In this document: positions 1-7,787 of the stretch, one piece after another | Position numbering within the stretch: position 1 is the stretch's first letter | Layout: each line of letters starts with the position of its first letter | Assembly: GCA_913020115.1 (NCBI GenBank) | Contig: CAJWBQ010000042.1 | Span: 1-34,611 of the forward strand | Origin: an uncultured Cellvibrionales bacterium | GTDB lineage: Bacteria; Pseudomonadota; Gammaproteobacteria; Pseudomonadales; Cellvibrionaceae | DNA length: 34,611 nucleotides | Direction of reading: 5' to 3' | Notes under the pieces: generated by a model | Databases searched by the model: none | What the model was told of the DNA's origin: nothing | Seen by the model: only the letters and a program-made list of their open reading frames with translations | Made by a program: the position numbers and the translations under genes

Positions 1-2190
1 GCAACCAAACGGGCAGAAAGTATTCAGGATGTCCCCATTTCCATTTCCGCTTTTTCCGGTGATTTTCTTGAAAAGTCCGGCGTCTCTGATATGACAGATC
101 TAGGTAAAATCACACCCAACCTGAGCATCTCAAAAGGCTCGCAGTCGGTTAACCAACGGATTATCGTGCGCGGTGTAGGCTCTGTCGGTAACAACGCCAT
201 TGACCCTAGCGTAGCCGTTTATCTCGATGGTGTTTATATGCCTCGCCCGGGAGCCGTATTAGGTAACCTGAAAGACATTGAAGTGGTTGAGGTCTTACGC
301 GGACCACAGGGAACTTTGTTCGGTCGCAATGCTTCAATGGGCGCACTGAACATTCGCACCAAAAGCCCTAGCCTAAATGAAACCTCCTTGAAGGTGGACG
401 CAGGCATCGGTGACTATGGCCTCGGCGATATAACCATGATCGCCAACACCCCATTGACCGACAAGCTGGCAGCCAGAGTGGTCGCTAACTACTCCAATTT
501 GGATGGTTACGGAGAAAATGCCTTCGACGGTAACGATGGTATCGGTTCAAGTCGTAATCAAATCCTGAAGACATCATTCTTATACGAACCCAACGAATCC
601 CTGACCGCAATATTACGCCTCGATTATCAGGAAATTGAAGGTAATGGCAGCATCATTGAAGTTCACCCGGATTCAGTAACTGACAGCCGTGCGGCCAATA
701 TGAACGCGCGGACCGGAGGTAATGCCCCCGATCTAACCGGTGGACTCGATCATACCATTCACCAGAGACACGACGATGTCATCAAAGATCGCCAGTGGGG
801 TGCAACACTGGATGTTAGCTGGAATGAACTATTTAACGGACATACCTTACGCTCAGTCACATCCCACCGTGACTGGAGCAATGACTACTACGAGCTTTCC
901 GTATTTCGTATGCCTACGGATGATGTGGCTCGTGAAACGGGCTTTAACAGCCAATCCATTTCCCAGGAAATTCAGCTAATTTCACCTGAAAGCGACAGCT
1001 TTGATTATGTCGCGGGTCTTTACTACTTTCAGGAAGATTACGGCATTGATATGGACGCGCATTTAGGTGAAGATTTCTGCCCCGTTATTGCCGGCATCAT
1101 TGGTAGAGCGGCCGTCTGTAATATGTTTGCTCAAGAAGACGCAATCGTATCCACCTATGTTCAAGATGCCACTTCCATGGCGGCCTTTTTCCAAGGTACC
1201 TTTCATCTCAGTGAGAAAATGGACATCACCGCAGGCATACGTTATTCAGAAGACAGCAAAAATGCGGAGTTCAATGCGATCGCCAACAACCCCATTGCGG
1301 CGGCATTTCTCGCCGCCCCTGAAAGTCACGACTTAGCGTTTGATGATGATCAGATCACCTGGTTTGCCAATGGTAAATATTTTGTCGGTGACGATACTAT
1401 GCTGTTTGCAACGGTATCAACAGGATACAAATCCGGTGGTTTCAATTCCCAGACCTCCACCACGGCACTCAGTAACAGCGAGCGCATCTTTGACTCTGAA
1501 AACGTGATGAATTACGAGCTAGGGTTTAAAAGCACGCTTCAGAACGGGCGCCTAACGGCCAACGCTACCCTGTACCGTACTGAAATTGAAGACTTCCAGG
1601 ACCGTTCCTTTAAGGATCTTAACTTTATCGTTACCAATGCCGGTAAGTTACGCCAGCAAGGGCTAGAGATGGATATAAAATACATGCCTAGAGAAGAATT
1701 ATTTCTCTCTCTGGGTTATGCCTATCTCGACTCTGAATTCTTATCTTTTGATAATGCCTCTAGCTTACCCGGCGGAACAGGAACCCAGGATCTCGCTGGA
1801 AAAGCCAATCACCAATCCCCCGAACATCAAGCCAACCTGACCGCTCAATGGGAAGATAGCTTAGGGAATACCGGAATGAACTGGTTTGTTCGCGGCGAAG
1901 TCTCCTGGACTGATGATAGCAATGTTGGCACCTCAACCAACAATAATCCCCAAACCATTCAGTCTGCTTACGCGCTAGCCAACCTTCGTATTGGACTCAA
2001 TGACGAAGACCAGCGCTGGAGCCTGTCGGCGTTTGTGGAAAATGTAAGCAATGAAGCGTACTGCACCACTATGTTTGATCAACCCGCGGGCAGTTTGTTT
2101 GGAACTGTTTCCGATGACGGCACAATAATTCGCTGCTTAATCGGAACGCCTCGTACCGTTGGCCTGCGTGGTAGCTATACCTTCGACTAA
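1..2190 (+). CDS. TonB-dependent receptor, 5'-partial
   Basis: Outer-membrane active transporter driven by TonB; the substrate cannot be read from the sequence. The reading frame is open from base 1, so the gene starts upstream of the window and the ATG at 91 is internal. The first residues (ATKRAESIQDVPISISAFSG) are the typical start of the plug domain. They are followed by the plug motifs IIVRGVG and LRGPQGTLFGRNASMGALNI, then a long beta-barrel ending in the aromatic-terminal strand GLRGSYTFD. About 729 residues are visible; only the signal peptide and TonB box are missing. A hairpin terminator follows the stop. The next genes encode a secreted esterase and a dehalogenase, so import of an ester or halogenated compound is possible, but that is inference. 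The family call is secure. Confidence 0.95.
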   Translation, partial: ATKRAESIQDVPISISAFSGDFLEKSGVSDMTDLGKITPNLSISKGSQSVNQRIIVRGVGSVGNNAIDPSVAVYLDGVYMPRPGAVLGNLKDIEVVEVLRGPQGTLFGRNASMGALNIRTKSPSLNETSLKVDAGIGDYGLGDITMIANTPLTDKLAARVVANYSNLDGYGENAFDGNDGIGSSRNQILKTSFLYEPNESLTAILRLDYQEIEGNGSIIEVHPDSVTDSRAANMNARTGGNAPDLTGGLDHTIHQRHDDVIKDRQWGATLDVSWNELFNGHTLRSVTSHRDWSNDYYELSVFRMPTDDVARETGFNSQSISQEIQLISPESDSFDYVAGLYYFQEDYGIDMDAHLGEDFCPVIAGIIGRAAVCNMFAQEDAIVSTYVQDATSMAAFFQGTFHLSEKMDITAGIRYSEDSKNAEFNAIANNPIAAAFLAAPESHDLAFDDDQITWFANGKYFVGDDTMLFATVSTGYKSGGFNSQTSTTALSNSERIFDSENVMNYELGFKSTLQNGRLTANATLYRTEIEDFQDRSFKDLNFIVTNAGKLRQQGLEMDIKYMPREELFLSLGYAYLDSEFLSFDNASSLPGGTGTQDLAGKANHQSPEHQANLTAQWEDSLGNTGMNWFVRGEVSWTDDSNVGTSTNNNPQTIQSAYALANLRIGLNDEDQRWSLSAFVENVSNEAYCTTMFDQPAGSLFGTVSDDGTIIRCLIGTPRTVGLRGSYTFD

Positions 2191-2231
2191 ACCGCTATCT
2201 TAATGGATGGCTAAAGTATAGTTCTCTCTTT

Positions 2232-2260
2232 GCCCGGCAGACTCTGTTGGGCCTTTTTTT
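2232..2260 (+). terminator. Rho-independent terminator after the TonB receptor
   Basis: A 9-bp stem (GCCCGGCAG / CTGTTGGGC, two G-U pairs) with a 3-nt loop is followed by CTTTTTTT. It lies 42 bp after the receptor stop. Stem plus T-run is the classical intrinsic terminator form. Confidence 0.85.
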
Positions 2261-2274
2261 AGGAGCGCCTTGCC

Positions 2275-2424
2275 ATGAAACATAGCGATATAGCTAAACG
2301 CAGAGATTCATTTTACGGGTTTAACGATATTATTCGGCCTGCAAGTAATAAATATTGTCATTTTTTGCCATCGCTATCCAGCGCGGCGAAACTTCAAGAA
2401 GACAGAGCAAGAGGCCCGGCTTGA
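2275..2424 (+). CDS. Possible 49-aa leader peptide upstream of the esterase
   Basis: An ATG preceded by AGGAG (2261-2265) opens a 49-codon frame. Its TGA stop (2422-2424) overlaps the proposed TTG start of the esterase (2421) as TTGA, the geometry of translational coupling. The peptide matches no family I recognise. The DNA at about 2287-2314 resembles 7750-7777 in front of the nitronate monooxygenase, so the frame may only be an accident in a shared upstream element. Real coding status is doubtful. Confidence 0.3.
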   Translation: MKHSDIAKRRDSFYGFNDIIRPASNKYCHFLPSLSSAAKLQEDRARGPA

Positions 2425-3935
2425 AACGTAGACACTCACTTCTGATATACACGCTCACAGCGCTTTCTGCATGCGGTGGCGGTGGCGGCTCGTCAGCGGG
2501 CTTAGGCACAGCTCTGGAGCCCACGCCTGAGCCCGGTATCTCTGCTACCGTCGAGATAGAAAGCCCTGTTGAAGGCCGGGTCACTACCACCTCTGGCGCA
2601 ATCGAATGTCCTGCCGGACAAATTTGCTCCATAGACATCAGCAATGTGGCGTTTGACGAAACCTTTGTGGCCGAGCCTGCAGCAGGGCTCGTATTCAAGG
2701 GCTGGACCGAAAAGGATCGCGCATTGTGCGGCGACACCAGTGAACCTTGCCGCCTCGAGACCGCTGATTTCGAAGGCTCCACCGGCCTTCTACCACCCGC
2801 TCAAGATACCGCTGAGACGTACTACCTGACACCCCTGTTTGCCGTAGACCGGCGCACCGATGCCATCACGCTAGCCGGCGAACAAATCCTGTTCAGCGTT
2901 GGCTACACATTTGACTTAGATTTCTATCGCAACAATGCCTACAGCTGCGGCCTCAGCGGAAATTATACCTTCTTGGTGATGAATCCGGCCTATGGCGATG
3001 AAACTGACGAAGCGCCCCTGTGGGTCTACCTGCACGGCGGTGGCGCCGGTTTTTACGACGAAAATGGGGATTACCAAGCCGTCGGCAATCAGACCGAAGA
3101 CACCTGGAACCACGAGGAAACCTTCGATGACCTCCTGATCAAACAACTTCAAGGACGCACCGTTGAGAACGGACAGCCGAAAGACATCACCCTCACAAGA
3201 CGCATCCAGGAGGGTTATCGCGTGGTCGTGGTATCGATGTGCGACCACGACCAGTACTCCGGTCTTGGCACGGCTTACCCCAACAATCCCAACCCCGGTG
3301 CCGAGGTGAACGGTATGCAGGCCACTATGTCGGCGGTTGAATATACCGTAGCGAATTACCCGACCACCGAGGTATTTGCCCACGGTACCAGTGCCGGATC
3401 GGTTGGTGTTTACAATCTGGCTATGAGCTTCGCAGCGCAAGACATACATCTCACCGGTGTGGTGGCGGATTCTATTTTGAGCCCAAGGGCTTTCGACTTA
3501 TTCGACGTTTACCCGGGACAGGCTCCGCGTCAACCGGGCTGGACCTACGAGGGAGTGGGAGAAAAACAAGGTTTTTACGGTGATGTCGACAGGGCTAATA
3601 CTATAACCCCCGAGGCCCGGATCGATGCGGGCTTTGATGAGGTGCCCCTGCTATTCGTCGGCGGCACGCAAGACCCCTTCTGTTTTTGGAACCTCCCATC
3701 CATACCAGAAGCTGCCACCGCGGGTCAGAACAATTGCGAATGGGCGGCCCAAGGACTCATTGACTCAATAGATGCCCAGCCAAACAGCCCGCACCAGGTC
3801 TCCAACTTGCCCGGTCTTGGCCACGTGCCAACCAACAACGTGACAGTCGCGAACGATATTGTTGACACCTTTATCGGTGATATTTTGGCGGACAACCCAC
3901 CTGCGCCCTTCGGGGAATTCCCGGCGACAAGATGA
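2421..3935 (+). CDS. Secreted lipoprotein alpha/beta-hydrolase (esterase-like)
   Basis: Likely ester hydrolase anchored by a lipid. I chose TTG 2421 because it gives a compact lipoprotein signal (basic MKRRH, hydrophobic core, lipobox LSAC at 15-18, then a Gly/Ser linker). The ATG at 2355 would add 22 polar residues in front. Residues about 45-115 resemble the cysteine-containing bacterial repeat found in secreted proteins (IECPAGQICS, GLVFKGW, a second cysteine pair). The hydrolase domain has the oxyanion-hole HGGG (205-208), the nucleophile elbow HGTSAG with S324, a likely acid D418 (GGTQDPF) and a likely base H468 (GLGHV). Length is 504 aa. The substrate is unknown. It follows a TonB receptor but is separated from it by a terminator. 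Confidence 0.8.
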   Translation: MKRRHSLLIYTLTALSACGGGGGSSAGLGTALEPTPEPGISATVEIESPVEGRVTTTSGAIECPAGQICSIDISNVAFDETFVAEPAAGLVFKGWTEKDRALCGDTSEPCRLETADFEGSTGLLPPAQDTAETYYLTPLFAVDRRTDAITLAGEQILFSVGYTFDLDFYRNNAYSCGLSGNYTFLVMNPAYGDETDEAPLWVYLHGGGAGFYDENGDYQAVGNQTEDTWNHEETFDDLLIKQLQGRTVENGQPKDITLTRRIQEGYRVVVVSMCDHDQYSGLGTAYPNNPNPGAEVNGMQATMSAVEYTVANYPTTEVFAHGTSAGSVGVYNLAMSFAAQDIHLTGVVADSILSPRAFDLFDVYPGQAPRQPGWTYEGVGEKQGFYGDVDRANTITPEARIDAGFDEVPLLFVGGTQDPFCFWNLPSIPEAATAGQNNCEWAAQGLIDSIDAQPNSPHQVSNLPGLGHVPTNNVTVANDIVDTFIGDILADNPPAPFGEFPATR

Positions 3936-4053
3936 TGCTGATGGACCACAGAATCCATTACTTGTGCCTGACTTTATGATCATAAATCCGCTGGAGTAGG
4001 GCGCTGAAGAACAGGCTACCCGCAGTGCAAAAAGAGAATAAAAGAAGATTCCT

Positions 4054-4929
4054 ATGAGTGAAGAATTTAGAAACCTGAAGAAGTACAAAACCATTAACGG
4101 CATAAAAATGGCCTATATCGAAGAGGGGGAAGGAGACCCCTTTGTCTTTTTGCATGGCAATCCAACGTCGTCCTATTTGTGGCGCAAGGTAATGCCCGCG
4201 TTAAAAGGCAAAGGCAGATTGATTGCACCAGACCTGATTGGCATGGGGGACTCCCAGAAGCTGGATAACAGCGGCCCAGACAGCTATCGCTTTGTAGAAC
4301 ACAAAGCGTACCTCTTTGCATTACTCGACGAGTTGGGCGTGAAAGAGAATGTCACATTGATCATTCACGACTGGGGATCAGCGCTCGGCTTTCATTGGGC
4401 TGAGCAAAACCGGGAAAAAGTGAAAGCTATAGCCTTTATGGAAGCGGTCGTTGCCACCGCGCGGAACTACGACGACCTTCCCAAAGAGTTCGGGCAATTC
4501 GTACAGGGCATTAAGTCAGAGGCAGGCGAGCAAATGATTCTTGAACAGAACCTGTTTATTGAAGGCATTCTCCCCATGTCCATTATGCGTACGCTGGAAG
4601 ACGAAGAAATGGCCGAGTATCGACGTCCATTTTTGAACGCTGGAGAAGATCGGCGACCAACCTTGACCTGGCCTCGGCAAATCGCCGTGGGTGGAGAGCC
4701 TGAAGATGTCGCCAAGGTCATTGCGGACTATGGTCAATACCTCGCCAGCTCCTCAACACCCAAGCTTTTTGTCAATGCCGATCCAGGCGCTATGTTACGC
4801 GGCGCAGCTCGCGACCTGGTTAGAAGTTGGCCAAACGTATCTGAAGTGACAGTGAAAGGCACTCACTTTATCCAGGAGGACTCTGGCGAGGAAATTGGCC
4901 GGGCCATTGCAAACTGGCTGGCCTGTTAA
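4054..4929 (+). CDS. Haloalkane dehalogenase (LinB/HLD-II type)
   Basis: Hydrolyses carbon-halogen bonds of haloalkanes to alcohol and halide in the cytoplasm. The 291 residues align closely with LinB/DhaA-type enzymes from end to end (HGNPTSSYLWR, DLIGMGDS, HDWGSALGFHWA, RRPTLTWPRQI, HFIQEDS). The catalytic set is complete: nucleophile D106, acid E130, base H271, and halide-binding N36 and W107. The start ATG 4054 fits the family N-terminus and has a purine-rich AAGAAG upstream. It sits 118 bp after the esterase and 34 bp before the M28-like gene, so co-transcription with the latter is likely. This is one of the firmest functional calls in the window; the exact substrate range cannot be predicted. 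Confidence 0.93.
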   Translation: MSEEFRNLKKYKTINGIKMAYIEEGEGDPFVFLHGNPTSSYLWRKVMPALKGKGRLIAPDLIGMGDSQKLDNSGPDSYRFVEHKAYLFALLDELGVKENVTLIIHDWGSALGFHWAEQNREKVKAIAFMEAVVATARNYDDLPKEFGQFVQGIKSEAGEQMILEQNLFIEGILPMSIMRTLEDEEMAEYRRPFLNAGEDRRPTLTWPRQIAVGGEPEDVAKVIADYGQYLASSSTPKLFVNADPGAMLRGAARDLVRSWPNVSEVTVKGTHFIQEDSGEEIGRAIANWLAC

Positions 4930-4963
4930 ACCGCCTATCCACAATCAAACCTAAGGAGCAAAT

Positions 4964-6274
4964 ATGAAAACCCGAATTATCGTGAGCGTTATCTGTGTAT
5001 TTGTGGTTGTTTCGATGGGTTTAGCGGGACTGGCCTATTGGGGTGAATCACGCATACAAAGCCTTGAAAATAGCCGCCATGGCTCGGTGTTCTCCAAACA
5101 AACCTTTGCTGAAGACTTGGTGAAATTTGATAGTTTGGGCGTTCATCGTAGTGGTACGTCCGGCGATGTGGCCACCACGCAGTGGTTAGAGCAAGAATTC
5201 AAAGCGCTGGGTTATCAAGTTCGCCGTGAGTCGTTTCCGGTTAGCAGCTGGCAAATAGATGAAGCGTTACTGACGCTAGGCAACAAAACCATCAATGTAT
5301 TCCCTCAGTTCCCGGTAAAGCCCACTGCTGGGCAAGGCATTACGGCTGAGCTTCGTTTATGGAATGCAGAAAAAAAGCAAGATTACAGCGGCAAAATTAT
5401 CGTGGTTGATACGGATTTTTGGGATCATCGCGGCGATTTAGCCTCGGGCGATTTTGATCAGCGTATTTTGGCCGTTAGCAATTCTGGCGCTGCGGCCATT
5501 GTCATCATTACCCGAGCTGGATGTGGCCGTTACCAAGCATTAAATGCGCCGCTAGCATTACCCGACTGGAAAGTACCCGTGGTGTTGGCAGGCGAAAACG
5601 ATGCAACAACCTTATTGCAAGGGCTTGCGAAAAAACAAACCGTGAGTTTGCGGGTATCCGCAACGGCACAAACCCTTGATGCGTTTAATGTAGTGGCGCA
5701 AATTGGCCCTAGCAGTGAACCGGCCATTGTGGTGAGTACGCCGCAAAGTGGTTGGTTTACCACTACCTCAGAAAGGGGAACGGGGGTAGCGGCATTTATG
5801 GCACTGGCACGCTGGGCCGCCACACAAAATAAGCATTATATATTTTACTCGAATTCCGGTCATGAGCGCGGTAATGCCGGCGCCCATGTCGCCATGAAAT
5901 CAGCGCCCAAACCTGAGCAAGTCGCGCTGTGGTTACATATAGGCGCAAATGCCGGTGCCTTAGGTGTTACCCCAAGCGAGGGCGTAGTAAAAACCCGTTT
6001 TGTAATGACCAATTGGTGGCGACTGCCTAAAACATGGGCCTTGTTTCGTCGGCACACCGGCGGGCTAGCGTGGCCGCTGCCATTGGAGTTGGGCATTACT
6101 GCTGGCGAGTTAACTGAGTACCATAATGCCGGCTATGCCGCTATTGGCAGCTTTGGCGCTTCGCCCTGGCATCATTGCCCCAATGATAGACTTGAACAAG
6201 CGTCGGTAGCGGCCACCCGCGAACTTGCGTTGTCGTATGCTGCGTTGTTGACGGAGTTGTTTCCTGATAATTAA
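4964..6274 (+). CDS. M28-type peptidase homologue with altered metal ligands
   Basis: A membrane-anchored, periplasm-facing protein of the Zn-aminopeptidase (M28) superfamily, 436 aa. AAGGAG lies 6 nt before the ATG. Residues 4-26 form a signal anchor. Residues about 120-240 look like a PA-type insert. The catalytic fold is recognisable (SERGTGVAAFMALAR at 269-283, SGHERGNAGA at 298-307, HHCPNDRLE at 403-411). However, the usual first ligand motif HxD reads TPQ (259-261), the bridging Asp is E270, and the usual Glu-Glu is H300-E301. The last His-x-Pro-x-Asp is kept (404-408). It may bind metal differently or be a non-peptidase. A 75-bp relic of a close paralogue lies at 9449-9523, upstream of phoD. 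Confidence 0.75.
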   Translation: MKTRIIVSVICVFVVVSMGLAGLAYWGESRIQSLENSRHGSVFSKQTFAEDLVKFDSLGVHRSGTSGDVATTQWLEQEFKALGYQVRRESFPVSSWQIDEALLTLGNKTINVFPQFPVKPTAGQGITAELRLWNAEKKQDYSGKIIVVDTDFWDHRGDLASGDFDQRILAVSNSGAAAIVIITRAGCGRYQALNAPLALPDWKVPVVLAGENDATTLLQGLAKKQTVSLRVSATAQTLDAFNVVAQIGPSSEPAIVVSTPQSGWFTTTSERGTGVAAFMALARWAATQNKHYIFYSNSGHERGNAGAHVAMKSAPKPEQVALWLHIGANAGALGVTPSEGVVKTRFVMTNWWRLPKTWALFRRHTGGLAWPLPLELGITAGELTEYHNAGYAAIGSFGASPWHHCPNDRLEQASVAATRELALSYAALLTELFPDN

Positions 6275-6284
6275 TTCGTGACTA

Positions 6285-6350
6285 TCGATAAATCCTGTCA
6301 TTCCGGACCGCCACGAACGCGTGGTCTGGCATCCCGGGATCTTGGATAAT
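6285..6350. repeat. REP-like imperfect palindrome
   Basis: The stretch around GTCATTCCGGACC ... GGTCTGGCATCCCGGG can fold through CCACG-AACG-CGTGG. It resembles short extragenic palindromes scattered in many proteobacterial genomes. It has no T-run, so it is not a standard terminator. Only one copy is seen here. Confidence 0.4.
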
Positions 6351-6365
6351 ACTTGAGGAAATATA

Positions 6366-6794
6366 ATGAATGAAGACCTGCTATTTCTACCGCTAGTAAC
6401 ACAAATAGCCCTCACTTTTTGCCTCTATATCTATTTGGGTATGGCTAAATCTAAAGCTGAAAAATTGGGTTTAGTTAATCAGGAGCGCAGGGCCCTGCAC
6501 CACGATTCGTGGCCCGATAAGGTGATTCAAATTAACAACTGCATCCGTAATCAGTTTGAGCTTCCGGTGTTGTTTTATGTGCTAACAATAATCTTGTGGC
6601 TTACCGAAACCGTTAATATCTACATTCATGTTTTAGCTTGGGCGTTTGTGGCAAGTAGACTATTGCACGCTTTTATTCACGTTGGCTCAAACTACGTTCC
6701 ATTGCGGCGTAAAGTGTTTATGTTTGGCTGCGTACTGTTAATGATGGTAACGCTTATGCTTGGCTGGTCAATCGTAATGGCGCCAAATGTATAA
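6366..6794 (+). CDS. MAPEG family membrane protein
   Basis: Integral membrane protein of the MAPEG (eicosanoid/glutathione metabolism) family, 142 aa with about four transmembrane segments (roughly 8-27, 66-85, 86-105, 115-137). The family signature is clear in IRNQFELPVLFYVL and in ASRLLHAFIHVGSNYVPLRR. GAGGAAA lies 5-11 nt before the ATG. Bacterial members are often glutathione-dependent or uncharacterised. It lies between the M28-like gene and a relic of phoD, i.e. inside the duplicated block, so it may be a later insertion there. Confidence 0.85.
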   Translation: MNEDLLFLPLVTQIALTFCLYIYLGMAKSKAEKLGLVNQERRALHHDSWPDKVIQINNCIRNQFELPVLFYVLTIILWLTETVNIYIHVLAWAFVASRLLHAFIHVGSNYVPLRRKVFMFGCVLLMMVTLMLGWSIVMAPNV

Positions 6795-6799
6795 GATCG

Positions 6800-6839
6800 C
6801 AGGTCATTGCGGGTAGCCAACAGGATTCCAAAGGCCACT
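6800..6839 (+). pseudogene. Relic fragment of the phoD-like gene
   Basis: About 39 bp match 9828-9866 inside the intact phoD-like gene with three mismatches (core GGTAGCCAACAGGATTCC). It has no reading frame of its own. It is joined directly to a copy of the crp/ThDP intergenic region, so it marks one edge of a deletion in a duplicated block. Confidence 0.8.
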
Positions 6840-6907
6840 GCTCACAATAATAACAACTGACTGTAAACTAGTTGACTTACATAGCTAATAGAAAATGGGA
6901 TAATCAC
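6840..6907 (+). promoter_or_regulatory. Duplicated promoter/operator before the nitroreductase
   Basis: These 68 bp match 11993-12060 (between crp and the ThDP gene) at 64 positions. Conserved parts include an inverted repeat CAACT-N11-AGTTG (6854-6874), the palindrome AACTAGTT, a TTGACT and a GATAAT. The TTGACT-GATAAT gap is 21 bp, too long for an ordinary sigma-70 promoter, so an activator may be required. Since the original lies beside a Crp/Fnr regulator, that regulator is the natural candidate to bind both copies. Binding is inference. Confidence 0.6.
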
Positions 6908-7005
6908 AAGCGTCCGTTTAGTCAATGAGAAACAGGAAAGGAGTCTATTTTAAGCTGTCGCTGCGGATACACGACTCCATCAATTTTTTTACTGAGGATT
7001 CCTTA

Positions 7006-7698
7006 ATGAAGTTTGAAACACTTGTTAACACCCGACGCAGTGTCCGCGGCTATAAAAAAGACCCTGTGCCGCGCAAGGTTCTGCAGGAAGTTATTGACGT
7101 CGCCAAGGGCGCACCCTCGTCCATGAATACCCAACCCTGGCATATCCATATAGTCACCGGCGAGCCACTGGAGCGCATTCGAAAAGGCAATACTAAGAAT
7201 ATGATGTCAGGTGTGCCACCCAAGCGCGACTTCCCCATGAAGGAAGCCTATGAAGGTATTCATAGGCAACGTCAAATTGATGTGGCCATTCAACTATTTG
7301 AAGCCATGGGTATTGCCCGTGATGACAAAAAGCGTCGAATGGATTGGGTGATGCGCGGGTTTCGTCAATTCGATGCGCCGGTGTCGATCGTATTGACCTA
7401 TGACAAGTATTTGGAGCCCGCTGCCATCAGTCATTTTGATTTAGGTGCGGTGTCATACGGCATTTGTCTGGCGGCGTGGGAGCGAGGTCTGGGCACCGTA
7501 ATCAATGGTCAGGGCATTATGCAATCTGATGTGGTACGTGAGCACGCGAATATCCCGGACGACCAAAACATCATGATCTGTATTGCTATGGGTTATCCAA
7601 ATGAAGAGTTTTCAGCCAACGATGTTAAGTCTGTTCGCGCGAAACAAGATGACTTTGTACATTATGTTGGCTTTGAGGAAATAACTGAAACTGCCTAA
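7006..7698 (+). CDS. Nitroreductase family flavoprotein
   Basis: FMN-dependent NAD(P)H oxidoreductase of the nitroreductase superfamily, 230 aa, cytoplasmic. Signatures: FMN-phosphate-binding RRSVRGY (10-16), APSSMNTQPWHI (36-47), DLGAVSYGICLAAWERGLG, and the C-terminal IAMGYPNE. ATG 7006 is preferred because GAGG lies about 8 nt upstream and the family N-terminus starts there; the upstream ATG at 6925 would add 27 unlikely residues. It is the first gene after the duplicated promoter and precedes a nitronate monooxygenase and a broken enoyl-CoA hydratase. That setting suggests metabolism of nitro compounds or enoates; the true substrate is not evident. Confidence 0.9.
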   Translation: MKFETLVNTRRSVRGYKKDPVPRKVLQEVIDVAKGAPSSMNTQPWHIHIVTGEPLERIRKGNTKNMMSGVPPKRDFPMKEAYEGIHRQRQIDVAIQLFEAMGIARDDKKRRMDWVMRGFRQFDAPVSIVLTYDKYLEPAAISHFDLGAVSYGICLAAWERGLGTVINGQGIMQSDVVREHANIPDDQNIMICIAMGYPNEEFSANDVKSVRAKQDDFVHYVGFEEITETA

Positions 7699-7787
7699 TA
7701 ATGACCAGTCCGTCACGATAATAATACGACCAAACCGCGATAGCGTCGTGATATAGCAAAACACAGAGATTCACTTTTGGAGACACA

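Noticed and set aside
2916..3449. 177-codon minus-strand frame opposite the esterase
   Set aside because: The opposite strand encodes a clear hydrolase with catalytic motifs; the shadow has none.
6285..6350. Terminator after the M28-like gene
   Set aside because: There is hairpin potential but no T-run on either side; better described as a REP-like palindrome.
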